DNA of 64,000 bases, from positions 186,001 to 250,000 of the forward strand of contig NZ_CP059297.1 of the NCBI RefSeq assembly GCF_017795885.1, read 5' to 3'. The DNA is from Brevundimonas sp. AJA228-03 (lineage in GTDB: Bacteria > Pseudomonadota > Alphaproteobacteria > Caulobacterales > Caulobacteraceae). This document shows, piece after piece, positions 53,117 through 63,349 of this stretch. How positions within the stretch are numbered: the first letter of the stretch is position 1; each line of letters starts with the position of its first letter. A program made the position numbers and the translations under genes. Under the pieces are notes generated by a model. It was not told the DNA's origin, searched no databases, and saw only the letters and a list, made by a program, of their open reading frames with translations.

Positions 53117-53797
53117 ATGAGCCTGCGCGACGCGACGATCGATAGAGAGCGCCGGGACCTGGTGACCCACCAGGCCATGGATGAATCTCGACTGATCCGT
53201 TTCGTCGCGGGCCCGGACGGGGCCGTCGCGCCCGACCTGGGGCGCAAACTGCCCGGCCGGGGCATGTGGGTGGAGGCGTCGCGCGCCTCCGTTGACGCCG
53301 CGGTGAAGAAGAACCTGTTCTCTCGCTCGGCCAAGGCACCGCTGCGGCCCGCCGCAGACCTGTCGGACAGGGTCGAAAGCCTGCTGCTGCGCCGCTGTCT
53401 GGACCAGCTGGGTCTTGCCCGGCGTGAAGGCGTGCTCATCTCCGGCTTCGAGAAATCGGCCGCTACGATCCGGTCGGGCAAGGCGGCCTGGCTGATCGAG
53501 GCCAGCGACGGCGCGTCGGATGGACGCGGAAAGCTGCTGGCCCTGGCCCGGCATCAGACGACCCGGGTCTGCGGTCTTTTCGGCGCGGACGATTTGAGTT
53601 TGGCCCTCGGGCTGGAAAATGCGATACACACCGTCCTGCTGCATGGCGGCAGAGCCGATCGCTGGACCCTGGAGGTCGAACGACTGGCGGGATTTCGATC
53701 GCTTCGGCCCGCGGCCTGGGACACGGATCATCCGGGTTCCGCAAACGGGAACGGGTCGGACGAAGACCCGAAGGACGAGCCTGAACGGGCAGATTGA
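53117..53797 (+). CDS. YlxR-type RNA-binding protein fused to an L7Ae-like domain
   Basis: A 226-residue protein: the N-terminal YlxR domain (RLIRFVAGPDGAVAPDLGRK, then LPGRGMWVEASRASVDAAVK) followed by an L7Ae/L30e-like domain (LLLRRCLDQLGLARREGVLI; GKAAWLIEASDGASDGRGKL) to about residue 185. The usual Cys in the YlxR N-terminal motif is missing (RRDLVTH). The position between nusA and infB is conserved in alphaproteobacteria and supports an RNA or ribosome role. Confidence 0.87.
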   Translation: MSLRDATIDRERRDLVTHQAMDESRLIRFVAGPDGAVAPDLGRKLPGRGMWVEASRASVDAAVKKNLFSRSAKAPLRPAADLSDRVESLLLRRCLDQLGLARREGVLISGFEKSAATIRSGKAAWLIEASDGASDGRGKLLALARHQTTRVCGLFGADDLSLALGLENAIHTVLLHGGRADRWTLEVERLAGFRSLRPAAWDTDHPGSANGNGSDEDPKDEPERAD

Positions 53798-53906
53798 CGG
53801 GCGGGGTCAGGCCTCTTTCGAGAGGCGGACGCCGCACGGCTTTTTGCGTTTTAGAGACGATTTTGACGACCCGGCGGACTTCTCCGCCCACGAGTAAAGC
53901 GACCGG

Positions 53907-56900
53907 ATGAGCGACGAGAACGACAATACCAACGACGGCCAGCAGCCTTCGGCCCCCACGGGAACCCCGTCTACGACGGGGCCACGGGCGCCGCTGAGCC
54001 TCAAGCCGCGCGCCGTGGGATCGGTGCCGACAGGCACCGTGCGCCAGAGCTTCAGCCATGGTCGCACCAAGACGGTGGTGGTCGAGACCAAGCGCCGCGT
54101 CGGCGCCGTGCCGGGCCAGCCGCGCACCCAGGGCTTCGACGTCGCACGCCCTCGCCCGGAAGCCCCGGCGGCGCAGGCCCCGGCCCCGCGTCCCCAGACG
54201 CAGCAGCCCGCCGGCGGTCGCCTGTCCAGCGAGGAACAGGAAGCCCGCCGTCGCGCCATCGAACTGGCCACCCGTCAGCAGGCCGATCGTGCCGCAGCCC
54301 AGGCCGCCGAACAGGCGCACCGTGACGCCGCCGCGCGCGAGCAGGCCGCAGCGACCGCTGCCGCAGCCAATGCCGCCCAGGCGGAAGCCGCCGCAGCCCG
54401 CGCCGCCGCCGAGGCCGCCCGCGCCGAAGCCGCCAAGCTGACCGCAGCCGCCCCGGCCCCGACCGGCAAGCCCGCCGCCAAACCCGTCGCGCCCGCTCCG
54501 GCTGCACCGACCCCGGCGCCCGCCCCGGCACCCGTCGCTGCCGCTCCGGCCGCACCCCCCCGTCCGGCACCGCCGGCCCGTCCGGCCGTCAATTTCGGCC
54601 AGCGCGTGCCCAAGGCCAATCCGGCCCGCGCGCCCATCGACCGTCCGGCCTTCGGTGCCCGTTCGGCTCGCGAAGAGGCCATGGGCGGCGGCGAGAAATC
54701 CTATTCCGACCGTCCGGCGTCCTCGCGGCCCGGCGGCACGGCCCCGCGCCCGGCCGAGCCGGTCCGCTATTCCGCCCTGGCACCGCGTCCGGCCCCCGGC
54801 GCGGCCCGTCCCGGCGGAGCCCGCACCGGCCCCGGTGGCCGCCCGACCCCGAACGCGCCGCCCGTCGCGGCCGAGGTCTCGCGTCCCAGCCGCGCGCCCG
54901 GCGGCGGCTTCGCCCGTCCGGTCAAGCCCGAGGACGATCGCGACAAGCGTTTCTCGGACGCCGGCAAGGCCGTCAGCCGCACGCGCGGCGAGCCCAAGCG
55001 CCGCGAAGGCCGTCTGACCATCCAGTCCGTGGCCGGTGACGGCGACACGGCCGAGCGGATGCGTTCGCTGGCCTCGGTCCGCCGGGCCCGCGAACGCGAG
55101 AAGGAAAAGCGCAAGGGCGGCTCCACAGATGCGCCGAACCGTCCGCGCGAGGTCGTCATTCCCGACGTCATCACCGTGCAGGAACTGTCCAACCGGATGG
55201 CCGTGCGCGGCGTCGACATCATCAAATTCCTGATGAAGCAGGGCCTGATGATGAAGATCAACGACGTCATCGACACCGACACCGCCGAACTGGTGGCCGA
55301 CGAGTTCGGCATGACGGTGCGCCGCGTGTCGGAATCGGACGTCGAGGCCGGCTTCCTGTCCGACGACATCGACGAAGAGGCGACGACGCCCCGTGCACCG
55401 GTCGTGGCCATCATGGGCCACGTCGACCACGGCAAGACGTCCCTGCTGGACGCATTGCGCACCACCGACGTGGCGGCGGGCGAGGCCGGCGGCATCACCC
55501 AGCACATCGGTGCCTATCAGGTGAAGACGCCCTCGGGCGACGCCGTGACCTTCCTGGACACGCCGGGCCACGCGGCCTTCAGCGCCATGCGGACGCGCGG
55601 CGCCAATGTCACCGACATCGTCATCCTGGTGGTGGCGGCCGACGACGGCGTGATGCCGCAGACGATCGAAAGCATCCAGCATGCGAAGGCTGCGGGCGCC
55701 CCGATCATCGTGGCCGTCAACAAGATCGACAAGCCGGACGCTGATCCTCAGAAGGTCGTCAACGAACTGCTGCAGTACGAAATCATCGGCGAGGCCCTGG
55801 GTGGCGACACCCAGATCATCGAGGTCTCTGCCAAGGCCAAAACCAACCTGGACGGCCTGATCGAAGCCATCCTGCTGCAGGCCGAGGTCATGGACCTGAA
55901 GGCCGATCCGGAACGCTCGGCCGAAGGCGTGGTCATCGAGGCCAAGCTGGACAAGGGACGCGGTCCGGTCGCCACCGTCCTGGTCAAGCGGGGCACGCTG
56001 CGCCGCGGCGACATCGTCGTGGCCGGTTCGGCCTGGGGCAAGGTTCGCGCCCTGCTGGATGAGCGTAACGCCCAGCTGGCCGAGGCCGGCCCGTCGGTAC
56101 CGGTCGAGATCCTGGGTCTGGACGAGGCCCCCTCCCCCGGGGACGTCTTCGCGACCGTGGAGAACGAGGCCCGCGCCCGCGAGCTGACCGAGTTCCGCGC
56201 CCGTCAGAAGCGCGAGAAGGCCACCGGCAGCATCAACCAGGTCAGCCTGGTCGACATGATGGCCAAGCTGGGATCCAAGAAGATTTCGGAACTGCCGGTC
56301 CTCATCAAGTCCGACGTCCAGGGATCCGGCGAGGCCATCCAGGGCTCGCTGGAGAAGATGGGCAACGACGAGGTCCGCGCCCGGGTCGTCTATTCCGGGG
56401 CCGGCGGGATCACCGAGAGCGACGTGCAGCTGGCCAAATCGGCCGGCGCGCCGATCCTGGGCTTCAACGTCCGGGCGTCGAAACAGGCCAAGGACCTGGC
56501 CGACCGCGAAGGCGTGGAAATTCGCTACTATGCGATCATCTACGACCTGCTGGACGACATGAAGGGCGTGCTGTCGGGCATGCTGGCCCCGCTGCAGAGG
56601 GAAACCTTCCTGGGCAATGCGGCCGTGCTGCAGGTGTTCGACATCTCCAAGACCGGCAAGATCGCCGGTTGCCGGGTGTCCGAAGGCGTGGTCCGCAAGG
56701 GGGCCAAGGTCCGGATCATCCGCGACGACGTCGTGGTTCTGGAACTGGGCACGCTCACCACGCTCAAACGCTTCAAGGACGAGGTCAACGAGGTTCCGTC
56801 GGGCCAGGAGTGCGGCATGCATTTCCAGGGCTTCCAGGACATCAAGGTCGGCGACTACATCGAGTGCTTCACCGTCGAAGAGATCAAGCGGACGCTTTAG
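53907..56900 (+). CDS. infB: Translation initiation factor IF-2
   Basis: A 997-residue GTPase that places fMet-tRNA on the 30S subunit. The first 400 or so residues are Ala/Pro/Arg-rich and low complexity; IF2-N region [20 protein letters not shown] near 420; G domain with [14 protein letters not shown] (near 505), DTPGHAAF (near 551) and NKIDKPDA (near 606); domains II-IV follow. It ends with EEIKRTL. It is the last gene of the rimP-nusA-ylxR-infB operon; family-1 repeats start 20 bp after the stop. Confidence 0.98.
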   Translation: MSDENDNTNDGQQPSAPTGTPSTTGPRAPLSLKPRAVGSVPTGTVRQSFSHGRTKTVVVETKRRVGAVPGQPRTQGFDVARPRPEAPAAQAPAPRPQTQQPAGGRLSSEEQEARRRAIELATRQQADRAAAQAAEQAHRDAAAREQAAATAAAANAAQAEAAAARAAAEAARAEAAKLTAAAPAPTGKPAAKPVAPAPAAPTPAPAPAPVAAAPAAPPRPAPPARPAVNFGQRVPKANPARAPIDRPAFGARSAREEAMGGGEKSYSDRPASSRPGGTAPRPAEPVRYSALAPRPAPGAARPGGARTGPGGRPTPNAPPVAAEVSRPSRAPGGGFARPVKPEDDRDKRFSDAGKAVSRTRGEPKRREGRLTIQSVAGDGDTAERMRSLASVRRAREREKEKRKGGSTDAPNRPREVVIPDVITVQELSNRMAVRGVDIIKFLMKQGLMMKINDVIDTDTAELVADEFGMTVRRVSESDVEAGFLSDDIDEEATTPRAPVVAIMGHVDHGKTSLLDALRTTDVAAGEAGGITQHIGAYQVKTPSGDAVTFLDTPGHAAFSAMRTRGANVTDIVILVVAADDGVMPQTIESIQHAKAAGAPIIVAVNKIDKPDADPQKVVNELLQYEIIGEALGGDTQIIEVSAKAKTNLDGLIEAILLQAEVMDLKADPERSAEGVVIEAKLDKGRGPVATVLVKRGTLRRGDIVVAGSAWGKVRALLDERNAQLAEAGPSVPVEILGLDEAPSPGDVFATVENEARARELTEFRARQKREKATGSINQVSLVDMMAKLGSKKISELPVLIKSDVQGSGEAIQGSLEKMGNDEVRARVVYSGAGGITESDVQLAKSAGAPILGFNVRASKQAKDLADREGVEIRYYAIIYDLLDDMKGVLSGMLAPLQRETFLGNAAVLQVFDISKTGKIAGCRVSEGVVRKGAKVRIIRDDVVVLELGTLTTLKRFKDEVNEVPSGQECGMHFQGFQDIKVGDYIECFTVEEIKRTL

Positions 56901-56919
56901 GGCGAGCGACGCCTTGCGT

Positions 56920-57010
56920 CGGGCGCTACCGCTCGGCTCGCAGAGCCTCGCTGCTTGAGCGCGCGTCGGGCGCTACCGCCCGGCTCGCAGAGCCTCGCTG
57001 CTTGAGCGCC
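56920..57010 (+). repeat. Two tandem copies of hairpin repeat family 1
   Basis: Two nearly identical 45-bp units: GGGCGCTACCGCTC (second CCGCCC), stem GGCTC-GCA-GAGCC, then TCGCTGCTTGAGCGC. These are the best-preserved copies in the window. They lie just after infB and could form stable hairpins in its transcript. Confidence 0.9.
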
Positions 57011-57023
57011 GGATTCGTGCTTT

Positions 57024-57046
57024 TCCCTCCCCCTCGGGGGAGGGAG
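57024..57046. repeat. Short palindrome of repeat family 2 (half element)
   Basis: TCCCTCCCCCTCGGGGGAGGGA is close to a perfect palindrome and matches the outer end of the element at 62718-62864. No second arm is present, so it looks like a fragment. Confidence 0.6.
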
Positions 57047-57102
57047 AACATCGTGCGCCGTCCCCGCCTCCCTTCTGCCGCAAGTCGCGGTATGGTTCAG
57101 CC

Positions 57103-57600
57103 ATGCTCCGCCGTCTGACCGCCGTCCTGATGTTTGCCCTGCTGGCCACCCCGGCCGCGGCCGACACCCGCTATCTGTCCTTCAATCCGGCCGACCGGAT
57201 CACCACCGCCCTGACACGCGGCATCACCCTGGAGGTCGAACGGGGGGTGTTCGGGGCGGTCAGCGTCCGGCGGATCATCTCGACCACGTCGCGGGGGGCG
57301 GCGACGATCCGCAAGGGCGGGCCGGACGGGGCGAAATCCGTCCTGCCCGAGGGCGCGACCCAGGCCACGGTCTATTCCATCGACACCGAGGGCGACGGGC
57401 GCGGTCTGGCACGGGCCCTGTGTCCCGGCGCGGACGCGGCGTTTCTGGTGCTGGGGCGGGTGCAGGCCGGGCGGCCGATGGCGATGCAGGCGACCGGGCG
57501 CTGGCCCGACGGCCGGTTCCGGCATTGCGTGACCCTGTCCTACGACTACCGGGGCGAATGGAGCCTGCCGCCGCACACTCCGCCACCCGACGCGGCCTGA
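57103..57600 (+). CDS. Exported hypothetical protein
   Basis: A 165-residue protein with a signal peptide (RRLTAVLMFALLATPAAAD). The mature domain has PADRITTALTRGITLEVERG and two Cys residues (ALCPGADA; RHCVTLSYDY) that could pair. Its stop overlaps the next gene start (TGATG), so the two are co-translated. I do not recognise the family. Confidence 0.68.
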   Translation: MLRRLTAVLMFALLATPAAADTRYLSFNPADRITTALTRGITLEVERGVFGAVSVRRIISTTSRGAATIRKGGPDGAKSVLPEGATQATVYSIDTEGDGRGLARALCPGADAAFLVLGRVQAGRPMAMQATGRWPDGRFRHCVTLSYDYRGEWSLPPHTPPPDAA

Positions 57601-58286
57601 TGAGGCGGGTATTCGGGTTCTTGCTGGCCGGGGCGCTCGGGCTGATCGCAGCCCTGTGGACCTGGGCCCTGCCCGGAAATCCGGCGTCGATGGCCGGGGG
57701 TGCCGGAGGCGTCACCGTCCATGTTCTGAACAACGGCTTTCACACCGACATCGCCGTGCCCCGCGCCGCGCTGGAGGCGCAGGGCGGGCCATTGGCGGAG
57801 GCGTCGCGGTCGATCGGCGAGGGGGACTGGGTGCTGATCGGCTGGGGCGATGCGAAATTCTTTACCGACACCAGCCCGATGGAGGACCGTATCCCCGATG
57901 GCCTGCGGGCCTTCTTCTGGCCCGGCAATGCGTCGGTGGTGATGCTGGACCCGGAGGCGGGCGATCCGTCACGGCGGTTCCCGCCTGCCGCGCGCCGGAC
58001 GCTGCATCTGACGCCCGACGGGTTCGCCCGCCTGACGCAGCGGGTGGAGGGCTCGCTGGCGCTCATCGAGGGGCGGCCGCGCCTGTCGGTGGCCCGCGAT
58101 GGCGATGGGGCGCATTTCTTCGCCAGCCATGAGCATTTCTGGATCGGCTATCTGTGCAACAACTGGACCGCGCGGGTGCTGAACGCCGGAGGGCTGCCGG
58201 TCCGGCCACAGCGGTCCGAGACCGCCGGCGAGGTGATCGCCGCGATCGACCGGGTGCAATTGGACAGGGCGGGCGGACGAGACTAG
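57600..58286 (+). CDS. TIGR02117-family (DUF2459) membrane-anchored protein
   Basis: A 228-residue protein: an N-terminal anchor (VFGFLLAGALGLIAALWTWA), then VTVHVLNNGFHTDIAVPRAA (near 38), VLIGWGDAKFFTDTS (near 80) and YLCNNWTARVLNAGGLPV (near 183), signatures of TIGR02117/DUF2459. Some members occur near urease genes, but the activity is unknown. It overlaps the upstream exported protein gene (TGATG). Confidence 0.82.
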   Translation: MRRVFGFLLAGALGLIAALWTWALPGNPASMAGGAGGVTVHVLNNGFHTDIAVPRAALEAQGGPLAEASRSIGEGDWVLIGWGDAKFFTDTSPMEDRIPDGLRAFFWPGNASVVMLDPEAGDPSRRFPPAARRTLHLTPDGFARLTQRVEGSLALIEGRPRLSVARDGDGAHFFASHEHFWIGYLCNNWTARVLNAGGLPVRPQRSETAGEVIAAIDRVQLDRAGGRD

Positions 58287-58340
58287 ACCCGCCCGCTTCT
58301 CGCGCGGGTCCGATCCCCGGCGGTGAACAGGACAGACGCC

Positions 58341-58781
58341 ATGGCCAGCAAGAAATCGAGATCCACCGCCGGTCTGGTCAGCCAGCGCCAGCTGCGCGCG
58401 TCCGAGCTGATCCGTCACGCCCTGGTCGAGGTCATGCGCGAGAACGAGATTCGCGATCCGGCCCTGATCGGCGTGTCCGTCACGGTGACCGAGGTGCGGC
58501 TTTCGCCCGACCTGAAACACGCCACCTGTTTCGTCGAACCGCTGGGCGCGGGGGTCGAGAGCTCGGATACCGCCGGACACATCGACGCGATCATCAAGGC
58601 GCTGAACGTGCACGCCAAGTTTCTGCGCGGGGCGCTGGGGCGCCATATCGACATGCGGTTCACGCCCGACCTGCGGTTCCGCCACGACGAGAGCTTCGCC
58701 GCCGCCGAACGGCTGAACCGGCTGCTGGACGATCCGCGCGTGCGGGCGGATTCCTTCGTGCCGCCGGTCGAGGAAGAATGA
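58341..58781 (+). CDS. rbfA: Ribosome-binding factor RbfA
   Basis: A 146-residue KH-like 30S maturation factor. Conserved stretches: SQRQLRASELIRHALVEVM (near 14), DPALIGVSVTVTEVRLSPDL (near 39) and LRFRHDESFAAAERLNRLLD (near 110). ATG 58341 is chosen; a GTG at 58323 is possible. The final base of its stop codon is the first base of the family-2 element that separates it from truB. Confidence 0.94.
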   Translation: MASKKSRSTAGLVSQRQLRASELIRHALVEVMRENEIRDPALIGVSVTVTEVRLSPDLKHATCFVEPLGAGVESSDTAGHIDAIIKALNVHAKFLRGALGRHIDMRFTPDLRFRHDESFAAAERLNRLLDDPRVRADSFVPPVEEE

Positions 58782-58923
58782 TCCTCCACCGCGCAGCGGG
58801 GGAGGGGGACCACGAAGCAGTGGAGGGGGCGACCTCAGACACGGTGCGTGGGTCCGCCCCCTCCACCCCGACGCAAGCGCGTCGCGGTCCCCCTCCCCCG
58901 TTCGCTCCGCTCCGGGGGAGGAT
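58781..58923. repeat. MITE-like element (family 2) between rbfA and truB
   Basis: A 143-bp element with terminal inverted repeats ATCCTCC / GGAGGAT and long imperfect inner arms (CCCCCTCCACC...; ...GTGGAGGGGG). The left end shares the last base of the rbfA stop. The right end (GGGGGAGGA, 58914-58922) lies 6 bp before the truB ATG and serves as its Shine-Dalgarno. Confidence 0.8.
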
Positions 58924-58928
58924 CTAAC

Positions 58929-59861
58929 ATGGGCCGTCGCAAAAGAGGCCTCGTCGTCAACGGCTGGGTGTGTCTGGACAAGCCCTTTGAGCTGGGCTCG
59001 ACCGATGCGGTGTCCAGGGTCCGCCGGCTGTTCGACGCGCAGAAGGCGGGACATGCCGGGACGCTGGACCCGCTGGCCTCTGGCATCCTGCCCATCGCGC
59101 TGGGCGAGGCGACCAAGACGGTTCCGCATCTGATGGAGGCGGAGAAGGTCTATCGCTTCACCATCAACTGGGGCGTCTCGACCGACAGCGTCGATCGCGA
59201 GGGCGAGATCATCGGGCGATCGGACGTGCGGCCCCCGGTCGAGGCGGTGCGGGCCGCCCTGCCCGCCTTCGTCGGCGAGATCGACCAGACGCCGCCCCGG
59301 TTCAGCGCCATCAAGGTCGACGGCCAGCGCGCCTATGACCTGGCCCGCGAGGGGGCAGACTTCGAGCTGGAAAGCCGCCGCGTCACCATCCATTCGGCCG
59401 AGGTCACCGACGCGCCGGACGCCGACCACATCGAGCTGACCATCCGCACCGGCAAGGGCGTCTATGTGCGCTCCCTGGCCCGCGATCTGGCGGCCATGCT
59501 GGGGGCCGAGGGGCACGTCTCGGCCCTGCGGCGCGAGCGGGTGGGGCCGTTTTCGATCGAGAACGCCGTCACGCTGGATTTCCTGACCGATCTGGTGCAT
59601 AGGGACGCCGCCTTGGAAGGCCTTCTGCCCGTTGCGACCGCCCTGGACGACATCCCGGAGCTGGCCGTGACGGAACAGGACGCCTTCTCGCTTCGGCAGG
59701 GACGGCCGATCGTTCTGCTCCCCCGACAGGTTGAAACTCTGAAGAGCCGCCTCCGGGACGGTTCTCGCACCGTTTCCGCCTTTCAGGGACAGACGCTCGT
59801 CGCTCTCGGTCAGTTGCGGGCCGGCCGGCTGGAACCCGACCGCGTTTTCAATCTTTCCTGA
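58929..59861 (+). CDS. truB: tRNA pseudouridine-55 synthase TruB
   Basis: A 310-residue enzyme forming the T-loop pseudouridine of tRNAs. The catalytic Asp is in [20 protein letters not shown] (near 44), with [20 protein letters not shown] (near 117) and [15 protein letters not shown] (near 175); a C-terminal RNA-binding region follows. The ATG at 58929 is supported by a strong GGAGG derived from the upstream repeat. rpsO follows 34 bp later, as in many bacteria. Confidence 0.95.
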   Translation: MGRRKRGLVVNGWVCLDKPFELGSTDAVSRVRRLFDAQKAGHAGTLDPLASGILPIALGEATKTVPHLMEAEKVYRFTINWGVSTDSVDREGEIIGRSDVRPPVEAVRAALPAFVGEIDQTPPRFSAIKVDGQRAYDLAREGADFELESRRVTIHSAEVTDAPDADHIELTIRTGKGVYVRSLARDLAAMLGAEGHVSALRRERVGPFSIENAVTLDFLTDLVHRDAALEGLLPVATALDDIPELAVTEQDAFSLRQGRPIVLLPRQVETLKSRLRDGSRTVSAFQGQTLVALGQLRAGRLEPDRVFNLS

Positions 59862-59895
59862 CCCCGGTCAGGGGACTCCAACCTGGAGAATACCG

Positions 59896-60165
59896 ATGTC
59901 GATTACTGCTGAACGCAAGAACGAAGTCATTGCCGAGAACGCCCGCTCCGCCGGCGACACCGGTTCGGCCGAGGTTCAGGTCGCGATCCTGTCGGAACGC
60001 ATCGCCAACCTCACCGAGCACTTCAAGACCCACAAGAAGGACAACCACTCGCGCCGCGGCCTGCTCAAGATGGTTTCGCAGCGTCGTCGCCTTCTGGACC
60101 ACCTGGTGAAGGTCGATCGCGAGCGTTACACCGCTCTGATCACCAAGCTGAACCTGCGCCGCTAG
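59896..60165 (+). CDS. rpsO: 30S ribosomal protein S15
   Basis: An 89-residue ribosomal protein of standard length, binding the 16S rRNA central domain. The signature [20 protein letters not shown] lies near 39-59, ending NLRR. A Shine-Dalgarno CTGGAG lies upstream. It sits between truB and pnp in the conserved truB-rpsO-pnp order and ends at an intrinsic terminator. Confidence 0.98.
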   Translation: MSITAERKNEVIAENARSAGDTGSAEVQVAILSERIANLTEHFKTHKKDNHSRRGLLKMVSQRRRLLDHLVKVDRERYTALITKLNLRR

Positions 60166-60189
60166 GGGCAGCACGCAAAAAACGGATTC

Positions 60190-60217
60190 GAGGCGCGGGC
60201 CATGTCCGCGCCTCTTT
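60190..60217 (+). terminator. Intrinsic terminator after rpsO
   Basis: The stem GAGGCGCGG / CCGCGCCTC (9 bp) with a 7-nt loop, followed by TTT. The 193 bp from here to pnp hold its leader (several GC-rich stems but no gene). Confidence 0.8.
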
Positions 60218-60410
60218 CCGTAACTAACGACCGGCGCGCCGCCGCAGTTTTCGGCGCAAGACGCGAGGGCCACACCGGTCCTCTTGACCTCCCGGATCGA
60301 CCGCCATGGGGCGGCGCTCCCTGGATCGAAGGACTGAACCCCCGACGCATCCGCACCCACTGATGGGACCCCGGCCGGAATACGCCGCCCGGGATACGAA
60401 AGACGAAAAC

Positions 60411-62657
60411 ATGTTCGATATCAAACGCAAGACGATCGACTGGGCGGGCCGCCCGCTGACGCTGGAAACGGGCCGCATCGCCCGACAGGCCGACGGTGCC
60501 GTCCTGGCCACCTATGGCGAGACCGTCGTCCTGGCCACCGTCGTCTACGGTCGCGCGCCCAAGCCGGGCCTGGATTTCTTCCCGCTGACCGTCAACTACC
60601 AGGAAAAGACCTTCGCCGCCGGCAAGATCCCCGGTGGCTATTTCAAGCGTGAAGGCCGCCCGACCGAGAAGGAAACCCTGGTCAGCCGCCTGATCGACCG
60701 TCCGATCCGCCCGCTGTTCGTCAAGGGCTTCAAGAACGAGACCCAGGTCGTCATCACCGTGCTGCAGCACGATCTGGAGAACGACCCCGACATCGTCGGC
60801 ATGGTCGCCACCTCTGCGGCCCTGACCCTGTCGGGCGTGCCTTTCATGGGCCCGATCGGCGCCGCCCGCGTCGGCTATATCGACGGCGAGTTCGTGCTGA
60901 ACCCGACCCTGGACCAGATGCCTGACTCCGCGCTCGACCTGGTCGTCGCCGGCACCTCTGACGCCCTGATGATGGTCGAATCCGAAGCCAGGGAACTGTC
61001 CGAGCAGGTCATGCTGGACGCCCTGATGTTCGCGCATCGCGGCATGCAGCCGGTGATCGACGCCATCATCGAGATGGCCGAGCACGCCGCCAAGGATCCG
61101 TTCGACTTCACCGCCGAGGACCACTCCGACGTCGTCACCCGGATCCAGTCGCTGGTCGGCGAGGACATCAAGGCCGCCTATACCCATGTCGGCAAACATG
61201 CCCGTCACGAAGCCGTCGGCGCCGCCAAGAAGAAGGCCTCGGCCGCCCTGGTGAAGACCGACGAGCACCCGGACGGCGTCGATTCCGCCACGTTCGGCAC
61301 GGCCTTCAAGGAATGCGAGGCCCACGTCCTGCGTCGCGACATCATCGACAACGCCCACCGCGTCGATGGCCGGGCGCTGGACAAGGTCCGCGACATCGTC
61401 TCGGAAGTCGGCATCTTCCCGCGCACCCACGGTTCGGCCCTGTTCACCCGTGGTGAAACGCAAGCCATCGTGGTCGCCACCCTGGGCACCGGCGAGGACG
61501 AGCAGTACGTCGACTCCCTGGCCGGGACGTACAAGGAGAAGTTCCTCCTGCACTACAACTTCCCTCCCTATTCGGTCGGCGAGACCGGTCGTATGGGCGG
61601 CGCGGGCCGTCGGGAAATCGGTCACGGCAAGCTGGCCTGGCGGGCGATCCGTCCGATGCTGCCGACCTCGGAAGAGTTCCCCTATACGATCCGCATCGTG
61701 TCGGAGATCACCGAGTCCAACGGTTCGTCCTCCATGGCCTCGGTCTGCGGCGCCTCGCTGGCGCTGATGGATGCGGGCGTGCCCCTGAAGAAGCCCGTCT
61801 CGGGCATCGCCATGGGCCTGATCCTGGAGCCGTCGGGCGAGTTCGCCATCCTGTCGGACATCCTGGGTGATGAAGATCACCTGGGCGACATGGACTTCAA
61901 GGTCGCCGGCACGCGTGACGGCATCACCTCGCTGCAGATGGACATCAAGGTCGCCGGCATCACCGAGGAGATCATGAAGAAGGCCATCGCCCAAGCGTCG
62001 GCCGGCCGTCTTCACATCCTCGACGAGATGGACAAGGCCATCGACGGCGCCCGCACCGAGCTGGGCGAATACGCGCCCAAGATCGAATCCATCAAGGTTC
62101 CGGTCGACAAGATCCGCGACATCATCGGCACCGGCGGCAAGATCATCCGCGAGATCGTCGAAAAGACCGGCGCCAAGATCAACATCGAGGACGACGGCAC
62201 GGTGAAGATCGCCGCCTCGGACCAGGAAAAGATCGACGCCGCCAAGAACTGGATCTCGTCGATCGTGTCCGAGCCCGAGCCCGGCATGATCTATTCCGGC
62301 AAGGTCGTGAAGGTCGTCGACTTCGGCGCCTTCGTGAACTTCTTCGGGGCCAAGGACGGCCTGGTCCATGTGTCCCAGATCGCCCTGGAACGCGTCGCCA
62401 ACCCGGCCGACGTCCTGTCGGAAGGCCAGGAGGTCAAGGTCAAATTCCTGGGCTTCGACGATCGCGGCAAGACCAAGCTGTCGATGAAGGTCGTCGATCA
62501 GTCGACGGGCGAGGACCTGACCGACAAGATCAATGCCGAGCGCGCCGAACGCGGCGAGCCCCCCCTGACCGAAGACACCGGCGGCGGCGGCAAGAAGCGT
62601 GAAGGCGGCGGAGACCGTGGCGGCGATCGCGGTCGCGGCCGCAGCCGTCGCGACTGA
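60411..62657 (+). CDS. pnp: Polyribonucleotide nucleotidyltransferase (PNPase)
   Basis: A 748-residue phosphorolytic 3'-5' exoribonuclease, a trimer and degradosome partner. Two RNase PH domains (1-215 and about 310-550; [15 protein letters not shown] near 405, [12 protein letters not shown] near 490), a KH domain ([18 protein letters not shown] near 570), an S1 domain ([20 protein letters not shown] near 633) and a Gly/Arg-rich tail. ATG 60411 is chosen at the conserved [11 protein letters not shown]. An intrinsic terminator follows. Confidence 0.98.
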   Translation: MFDIKRKTIDWAGRPLTLETGRIARQADGAVLATYGETVVLATVVYGRAPKPGLDFFPLTVNYQEKTFAAGKIPGGYFKREGRPTEKETLVSRLIDRPIRPLFVKGFKNETQVVITVLQHDLENDPDIVGMVATSAALTLSGVPFMGPIGAARVGYIDGEFVLNPTLDQMPDSALDLVVAGTSDALMMVESEARELSEQVMLDALMFAHRGMQPVIDAIIEMAEHAAKDPFDFTAEDHSDVVTRIQSLVGEDIKAAYTHVGKHARHEAVGAAKKKASAALVKTDEHPDGVDSATFGTAFKECEAHVLRRDIIDNAHRVDGRALDKVRDIVSEVGIFPRTHGSALFTRGETQAIVVATLGTGEDEQYVDSLAGTYKEKFLLHYNFPPYSVGETGRMGGAGRREIGHGKLAWRAIRPMLPTSEEFPYTIRIVSEITESNGSSSMASVCGASLALMDAGVPLKKPVSGIAMGLILEPSGEFAILSDILGDEDHLGDMDFKVAGTRDGITSLQMDIKVAGITEEIMKKAIAQASAGRLHILDEMDKAIDGARTELGEYAPKIESIKVPVDKIRDIIGTGGKIIREIVEKTGAKINIEDDGTVKIAASDQEKIDAAKNWISSIVSEPEPGMIYSGKVVKVVDFGAFVNFFGAKDGLVHVSQIALERVANPADVLSEGQEVKVKFLGFDDRGKTKLSMKVVDQSTGEDLTDKINAERAERGEPPLTEDTGGGGKKREGGGDRGGDRGRGRSRRD

Positions 62658-62684
62658 TCGGTCGCGTCAGCGCTGAAAGAAACG

Positions 62685-62714
62685 AGGCCCCGCTGGTGAC
62701 AGCGGGGCCTTTAT
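62685..62714 (+). terminator. Intrinsic terminator after pnp
   Basis: The stem AGGCCCCGCTG / CAGCGGGGCCT (11 bp) with a GTGA loop, followed by TTAT. It lies 28 bp after the pnp stop. Confidence 0.88.
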
Positions 62715-62717
62715 CAT

Positions 62718-62864
62718 TCTCCCTCCCCCGAGGGGGAGGGTGGTCGCAGCGAAGCGGAGACCGGGTGGGGCGGGCAAGGCGACACACCTGTAGCCTTTGC
62801 TGGATCGCCCTGCCGCCCCCACCCGGTCGCTGCGCGACCTGCCCTCCTCCGAGGGGGAGGGAGA
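62718..62864. repeat. MITE-like inverted-repeat element (family 2 variant) after pnp
   Basis: A 147-bp element: the outer TCTCCCTCCCCC arms mirror GGGGGAGGGAGA, and inner arms GGTCGCAGCG...ACCGGGTGGGG mirror CCCCACCCGGTCGCTGCGCGACC. The unique centre is about 35 bp. No gene lies in 62658-62875 apart from this element and the terminator. Confidence 0.8.
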
Positions 62865-62875
62865 GGCTCTTCTCC

Positions 62876-63283
62876 CTACGCCGCGCACTCCGCCGGCTTT
62901 TCCTCGTCCGGACCAAACAGGCCGCAGGCGCGGTCGATTTCGCCCTGGATCAGGGCGCAGCTGTTGGCGGCGTTGCAGGGCGGATGGGTCGCAGGACTGA
63001 CGGCGATACAGCGGCTGACGAGCGATGCCGCCTCTCGGGCGCCCAATGTGTCCGAACAGGCCCCTGATTCGTCCTCACCCGAGGCATAATCGGTCGCCGG
63101 AGAGTCCGCTTCCGACATCGCCTCTTCTTGGGGCGGTGCATCGGCGGGCATCTCGGCCGTCGACTGCAGCGGCGTGACGGCCGCATCCGGCCCCGTGTCG
63201 GCGGCGGAGGGTTCGGCCGAGGGCTGGCAGGCGGCCAGACCAAGGACGGCGATCAGGGCGAAGGACGCGGTCAGGCGGGTCAT
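62876..63283 (-). CDS. Cysteine-containing small lipoprotein
   Basis: A 135-residue lipoprotein: lipobox VLGLAACQPS, an acidic Pro/Ala/Glu-rich linker (about 20-75) and a compact C-terminal region with five Cys residues (GACSDT, SRCIAV, PPCNAA, NSCALI, RACGLF) plus one near the end, suggesting disulphides. Function unknown. The ATG at 63283 fits the signal. Confidence 0.68.
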   Translation of the reverse strand: MTRLTASFALIAVLGLAACQPSAEPSAADTGPDAAVTPLQSTAEMPADAPPQEEAMSEADSPATDYASGEDESGACSDTLGAREAASLVSRCIAVSPATHPPCNAANSCALIQGEIDRACGLFGPDEEKPAECAA

Positions 63284-63349
63284 GGGCCGTCTCCGGGCGG
63301 GAAAACGACGACGATGCGCCGCTTCCCGCCGTCTGCAAAGCCCCCACGC

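Noticed and set aside
50720..53731. Long minus-strand frame opposite rimP-nusA
   Set aside because: An antisense shadow of well-supported genes with clear S1 and KH motifs on the plus strand.
53463..56822. Long minus-strand frame opposite infB
   Set aside because: An antisense shadow of the low-complexity IF-2 gene; its glycine/arginine-rich translation has no recognisable domain.
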